Positions 61,136 through 64,000 of a stretch of 64,000 bases of DNA are shown one piece after another. The position numbers and the translations under genes are program-made. Numbering within the stretch: the stretch's first letter is position 1; each line of letters begins with the position of its first letter. Origin of the DNA: Anodontia alba (Eukaryota; Mollusca; Bivalvia; Lucinida; Lucinidae). The stretch spans positions 22,310,609 through 22,374,608 of the forward strand of contig OZ024831.1 in the NCBI GenBank assembly GCA_964016985.1, written 5' to 3'. The notes under the pieces were generated by a model. That model ran no database searches, was not told where the DNA came from, and saw nothing but the letters and a program-made list of their open reading frames with translations.

Positions 61136-61302
61136 AATAGAGTTAAAAAAGGAAGTGATAAGATGTATTAGTTCTGCATTCCTGAACTGCTGCATGAATT
61201 TATAAGATGCTTAAAGGGAAAAAGCAAATTTGGTGAAGAATGTATCTGAAATTACAAATCTTGACAAAGCATGCATTTTGATGCAAATGTGATGATAATG
61301 GA

Positions 61303-61334
<32 letters not shown>

Positions 61335-61392
61335 GATGGGCATCACCATTCGAAAATGTTCTTAAGACTTTATGACATCATAAAGTCTGATC

Positions 61393-61555
61393 CTTTACAT
61401 CTGTCTGGGCTAATTCAGCAGATGGCAGGTTCATGACATTTTTCTATTTTCCCTGAACACAGGATTTGACATGAAAAGTCCAACCCTGTTTTCTAGGAAA
61501 AAAAATTTCAAAATGTCATCTGCTGAAAATTTGACCCAGAGTGCTAAACATTAAT
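61393..61555. mobile_element. Family D MITE in the 3' UTR
   Basis: TTTACATCTGTCTGGGCTAA left, CCCAGAGTGCTAAACATTAA right. The hairpin is reduced to TTTGACATGAAAAGTCCAA. It would be part of the mature transcript. Confidence 0.7.
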
Positions 61556-61572
61556 TAAATATGTAGAACATA

Positions 61573-61578
61573 AATAAA
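61573..61578 (+). promoter_or_regulatory. Candidate polyadenylation signal AATAAA
   Basis: First AATAAA downstream of the PIKfyve stop codon, about 438 bases after it. It sits immediately 3' of a family D MITE. Inferred from the hexamer alone. Confidence 0.5.
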
Positions 61579-61874
61579 TATTATTTGTAACAATGTATAT
61601 AACTGTGTATATAGCTGCTTGTCTGAAAATTCATGGGTTTTGTTTTTTTGTCATACAGATATTTCATAACTTGCAATGTTTATAACTTTTAAAAATACGA
61701 AAAGGTTGAGCCCTTGAGAAAAAGTTTAGAAATCTTTGAAAACCATCAACTTTCTTATTTTTTTATCCATTTTTGATGAAATTTTTACCACAGTGCATAG
61801 ATTGTCAAGCCATTCCGTTTTAGATATATCTTTACCAGCCTTGCTTTTCCCTTTAAAGTATTGTTATTTTCATC

Positions 61875-62152
61875 ACAAAAACATACCTACGGTATATAAT
61901 TTAACCCCATTCAACCCCCTTTTTATGTAGTAAATCTGGAGTTTAAGGGGTATACATTAATTTTCTTATTTCTGCTCAAAAACGTAGATTGTGGGTACTT
62001 GCTAGAGCTTCCTCGACAAGGCGGTTCTAACAAGTACCCACAGTCTATGTTTTGTGCAGAAATATGAAAATATCAGAATTTTTATCTGAAAACTTCCAGT
62101 TTTGGGTGGTGAAATTTTCAGTATATTTGAATAGGCATGTTTTGGTAATGTC
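61875..62152. mobile_element. Family K fold-back MITE, copy 2
   Basis: ATCACAAAAACATACCTACG left, GAATAGGCATGTTTTGGTAA right, hairpin GATTGTGGGTACTTGCTAGA / CTAACAAGTACCCACAGTCT. Confidence 0.75.
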
Positions 62153-62160
62153 TTAATTCT

Positions 62161-62290
62161 GTATGAAAACATATGCTCTCTTACTGTATGAAAACATATG
62201 CTGTCTAAGACAGCATATGTTTTCATACAGAAATAAGAAAAATCATTTTACTGAGGCAATCCTAATGAGTAGAGACGGCCAGTTAGGATT
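62161..62290. repeat. Short hairpin ATATGCTGTC/GACAGCATAT plus E-like fragment
   Basis: TGTATGAAAACATATGCTCT then TGTATGAAAACATATGCTGT-C..GACAGCATATGTTTTCATAC, one 20-base arm present twice on the left; then ACTGAGGCAATCCTAATGAG. Confidence 0.65.
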
Positions 62291-62408
62291 GCCTTTGTAA
62301 AATGATTTGACTGATCAGTCACAATATTTTTTATTTGTGGAGATTGTTTTACTATCATAATCTTGATTTCTAGCTTTCCTGGACCATTGCAATACTGGGT
62401 CCTTCTGT

Positions 62409-62612
62409 TTAACCCTTGGCCTGTGGAATAAATTAAGATGCCACACCCACTTCTAGTTTTTAGCCAGTCAGATTGCTTGGTTTTGATTGTTGCTGTAAAT
62501 TCAAATACTTAATGGCAAACAATGCAGATCCAGGTCAGTTGGCTTCTTCTGATCTGGATCTACAATGCTTGCAAAGGCAGGATATATCCAGGTTCAGCAT
62601 GACAAGGGTTAA
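62409..62612. mobile_element. Family B TTAA MITE, copy 10
   Basis: TTAACCCTTGGCCTGTGGAA left, CAGCATGACAAGGGTTAA right, with a trimmed apex (GGTCAGTTGGCTTCTTCTGA). Confidence 0.87.
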
Positions 62613-62848
62613 CACCTGGCACTGCCAGGGTAAGATAAAAATAGAAAATTCTCACATGTTGATATGTACTGGTTGTAATGGACTTCACATACACCATTGT
62701 TAAGGTTTGTCGCTGAGCGTAATGATGTCATTAAACGTCTCTGTAATGTCATCACAATATGGTGGACTGTCAGCAATTGAAGTGACTGCATTAGTAAAAA
62801 ATCTACTTTCAGAAATGAAAGATGTACAAGAAAAAGAATCTGTCATGG

Positions 62849-62967
62849 GTGTGAGGGGTAGATAGAAAAATCTGTCCCTCGCGATCACAGTCTGGCATTA
62901 CTCAGCAAGCCTCGTGATGCCAGACAGTGATCCTTGGGACAGATTTTTCTATCTACCCCTCACACCA
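62849..62967. repeat. Hairpin, arms about 50 bp
   Basis: GGTGTGAGGGGTAGATAGAA and TTTCTATCTACCCCTCACAC at the base; inner GATCACAGTCTGGCAT pairs with ATGCCAGACAGTGATC. Loop TACTCAGCAAGCCTCGTG. A few mismatches. Confidence 0.85.
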
Positions 62968-63012
62968 ATAACAGATCCTTTTAAGTAGCAGTATTGTGAG
63001 CTTATCAAAGTT

Positions 63013-63315
63013 ACCATATTTACCTTAATACTGAGACACCATAACTCCTTACCATACTGGGCCCAGTTGTTCAAAGCATTGTTAGCTTAACGAGCTAGTA
63101 AGTACAATATCAAATTCAAAAGCCACTCACATTTTTTCAGCAAAAATATTAGTGTATATGCTATATTTAATGATCAAAGTTTTAACGATACATTAACTAA
63201 CGACAACATTAGTTTTGAACAATTCGGCCCTGGTGCTAAAATTCAAATAAGCCCGTATTGTTACCTGTAAATGTTTCTAAAATTTGTTGGATGAGATGCA
63301 AACTGTGTGGACCCT
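63013..63315. mobile_element. Family A remnant with nested family C (63059-63232)
   Basis: A parts TACCATATTTACCTTAATAC..TACCATACT and GGTGCTAAAATTCAAATAAG. C reads GGGCCCAGTTGTTCAAAGCA to TTTTGAACAATTCGGCCC, with its left hairpin arm deleted. Confidence 0.8.
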
Positions 63316-63339
63316 GTTGGTGACTAAAAATACTGATCA

Positions 63340-63450
63340 TAAATACAGCAGATAACAGTTAGAAATATCTTCTTTTTTTCAGCGAAAATAAGGCTTGGCA
63401 TTTCTTGTGAATCATCTGACTAGTACATGATTCACATAAATGTCGTCTTT
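63340..63450. mobile_element. Family D relative
   Basis: CAGCAGATAACAGTTAGAAA and TTGGCATTTCTTGTGAATCA / TGATTCACATAAATGTC hairpin. Ends lost. Confidence 0.45.
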
Positions 63451-63479
63451 GTTATTGCACATGCTTTAGTTTGTGCATG

Positions 63480-63895
63480 TATATAGCAGTCACCCTAAAT
63501 GAAGTCTACAAACTGTAAAACTTTGCAGTTTGTTTTACTTCACTGATTGTTTTATCTCACTGAGCTAACATTACGAAAACACGCCTGTTCAAATATATTG
63601 AAACTTTCACCACCACAAACTGAAAGTTTTCAGATAAAAAATTCTGATATTTTTCATATTTCTGCTCAAAACATAGATTGGGGGTACTTGTTAGAATCTA
63701 TGTTTTTTTGAGCAGAAATAACTAAACTAATGTATACCCCTGTAAACCCCAGTTTTATTTTATAAAAGTGGGGTTTAAGGGGGTCAAAATTATATAGGTA
63801 TGTTTTCATGATGACAAGGATAACTCTCACTCTCCAGGTGCTTGTTTTCACAATTAAGTGTGCAGGTGCAACATAAGTTTCATCAAAGTTTTTTT
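63480..63895. repeat. Repeat U copy 3 split by family K copy 3
   Basis: U parts GAAGTCTACAAACTGTAAAA..CACTGATTG and GTGCTTGTTTTCACAATTAA..GTGCAGGTGCAACATAAG. K (63571-63812) reads TTACGAAAACACGCCTGTTC to ATAGGTATGTTTTCATGAT, hairpin TTTCTGCTCAAAACATAGAT. The uninterrupted U order is at 40080-40230. Confidence 0.7.
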
Positions 63896-63954
63896 TTTTT
63901 TGTTATTTGCTCTGAAACATAACAAAATCTATTTTAGTCATCTGCTACAAATTT

Positions 63955-64000
63955 CCTTAGCCCTTAAAGCGCCAATCACAACTAAAGCAGACGAAAATTA
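63955..64000. mobile_element. Left end of a family P-like MITE, cut by window end
   Basis: CCTTAGCCCTTAAAGCGCCA, ATCACAACTAAAGCAGACG. Similar to the right end of the P copy at 11824-12068 read in reverse. Confidence 0.45.

Larger units (their letters stand above)
61136..61595 (+). other. PIKFYVE: PIKfyve 3' UTR (inferred)
   Basis: Sequence after the stop codon up to just past the first canonical AATAAA at 61573-61578. It contains a T-run (about 61302-61329) and a family D fold-back, so the mature mRNA would carry a MITE in its 3' UTR. The cleavage site itself cannot be seen. Confidence 0.55.

Overview
This window is a stretch of animal nuclear DNA. It has GT-AG introns, tRNA-headed SINEs and a very dense load of short fold-back elements, and there are no prokaryotic operons. 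The repeat style (GGGCCCAGTTGTTC-ended fold-backs, TTAA-flanked MITEs, 'ATTATGGTTTCACGT / GTCCGTCC' repeats) suggests a marine invertebrate, most likely a bivalve mollusc. That placement is an inference from general appearance and was not tested by search.

The only gene I can support is the 3' part of PIKfyve (Fab1-type 1-phosphatidylinositol-3-phosphate 5-kinase) on the + strand. I assembled 22 coding exons between 1565 and 61135, whose splice phases fit end to end. They give 781 codons plus a TAA stop, roughly the C-terminal third of a protein of about 2,100 residues. Visible residues 1-294 (exons a1-a8) are a charged, weakly conserved linker. Exons a9-a10 carry the family signature ending in EPSSIIAY, a11-a14 a Ser-rich linker, and a15-a22 the lipid kinase domain: GGKSG loop, [40 protein letters not shown]. 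An AATAAA at 61573 probably ends the transcript. Exon numbers are local to this window.

About 96% of the window is intron or 3' flank, built largely from repeats, named here by letters. Fold-back families: A (TACCATA ends, about 215 bp), B (TTAA-flanked, about 210 bp), C (GGGCCC ends, about 245 bp), D (TTAA-flanked, GCATGCTGGG ends), E (ACATATGTTGT hairpin), K (GCATGTTTTCG ends), L (GCCTTCGAGCATA type), and P and Q (TTAA-flanked). Families H, I and J have pogo-like or H-type ends. SINE families are F, G and S. Other dispersed repeats are M, N, R, U, W and X. There is also one hAT-type MITE with an 8-bp target duplication, one 1.4-kb pogo-like element, a likely solo LTR, several tandem arrays and a large GAT microsatellite. 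I found no intact transposase, reverse transcriptase, rRNA, functional tRNA or second protein gene.

The most unusual object is at 46223-47142. The 3' end of kinase exon a17, together with its splice donor and the first bases of the intron, has been amplified into a roughly 64-bp tandem array of about 15 units. A 16-bp loss in the second unit creates an in-frame alternative donor (+48 nt), and many later units look like a 27-nt phase-0 microexon cassette. Other notable points are a hairpin core shared by otherwise unrelated MITE families, family C sitting at the same point inside several family A copies, and a pogo-like insertion whose paralogous empty site is in the same window.
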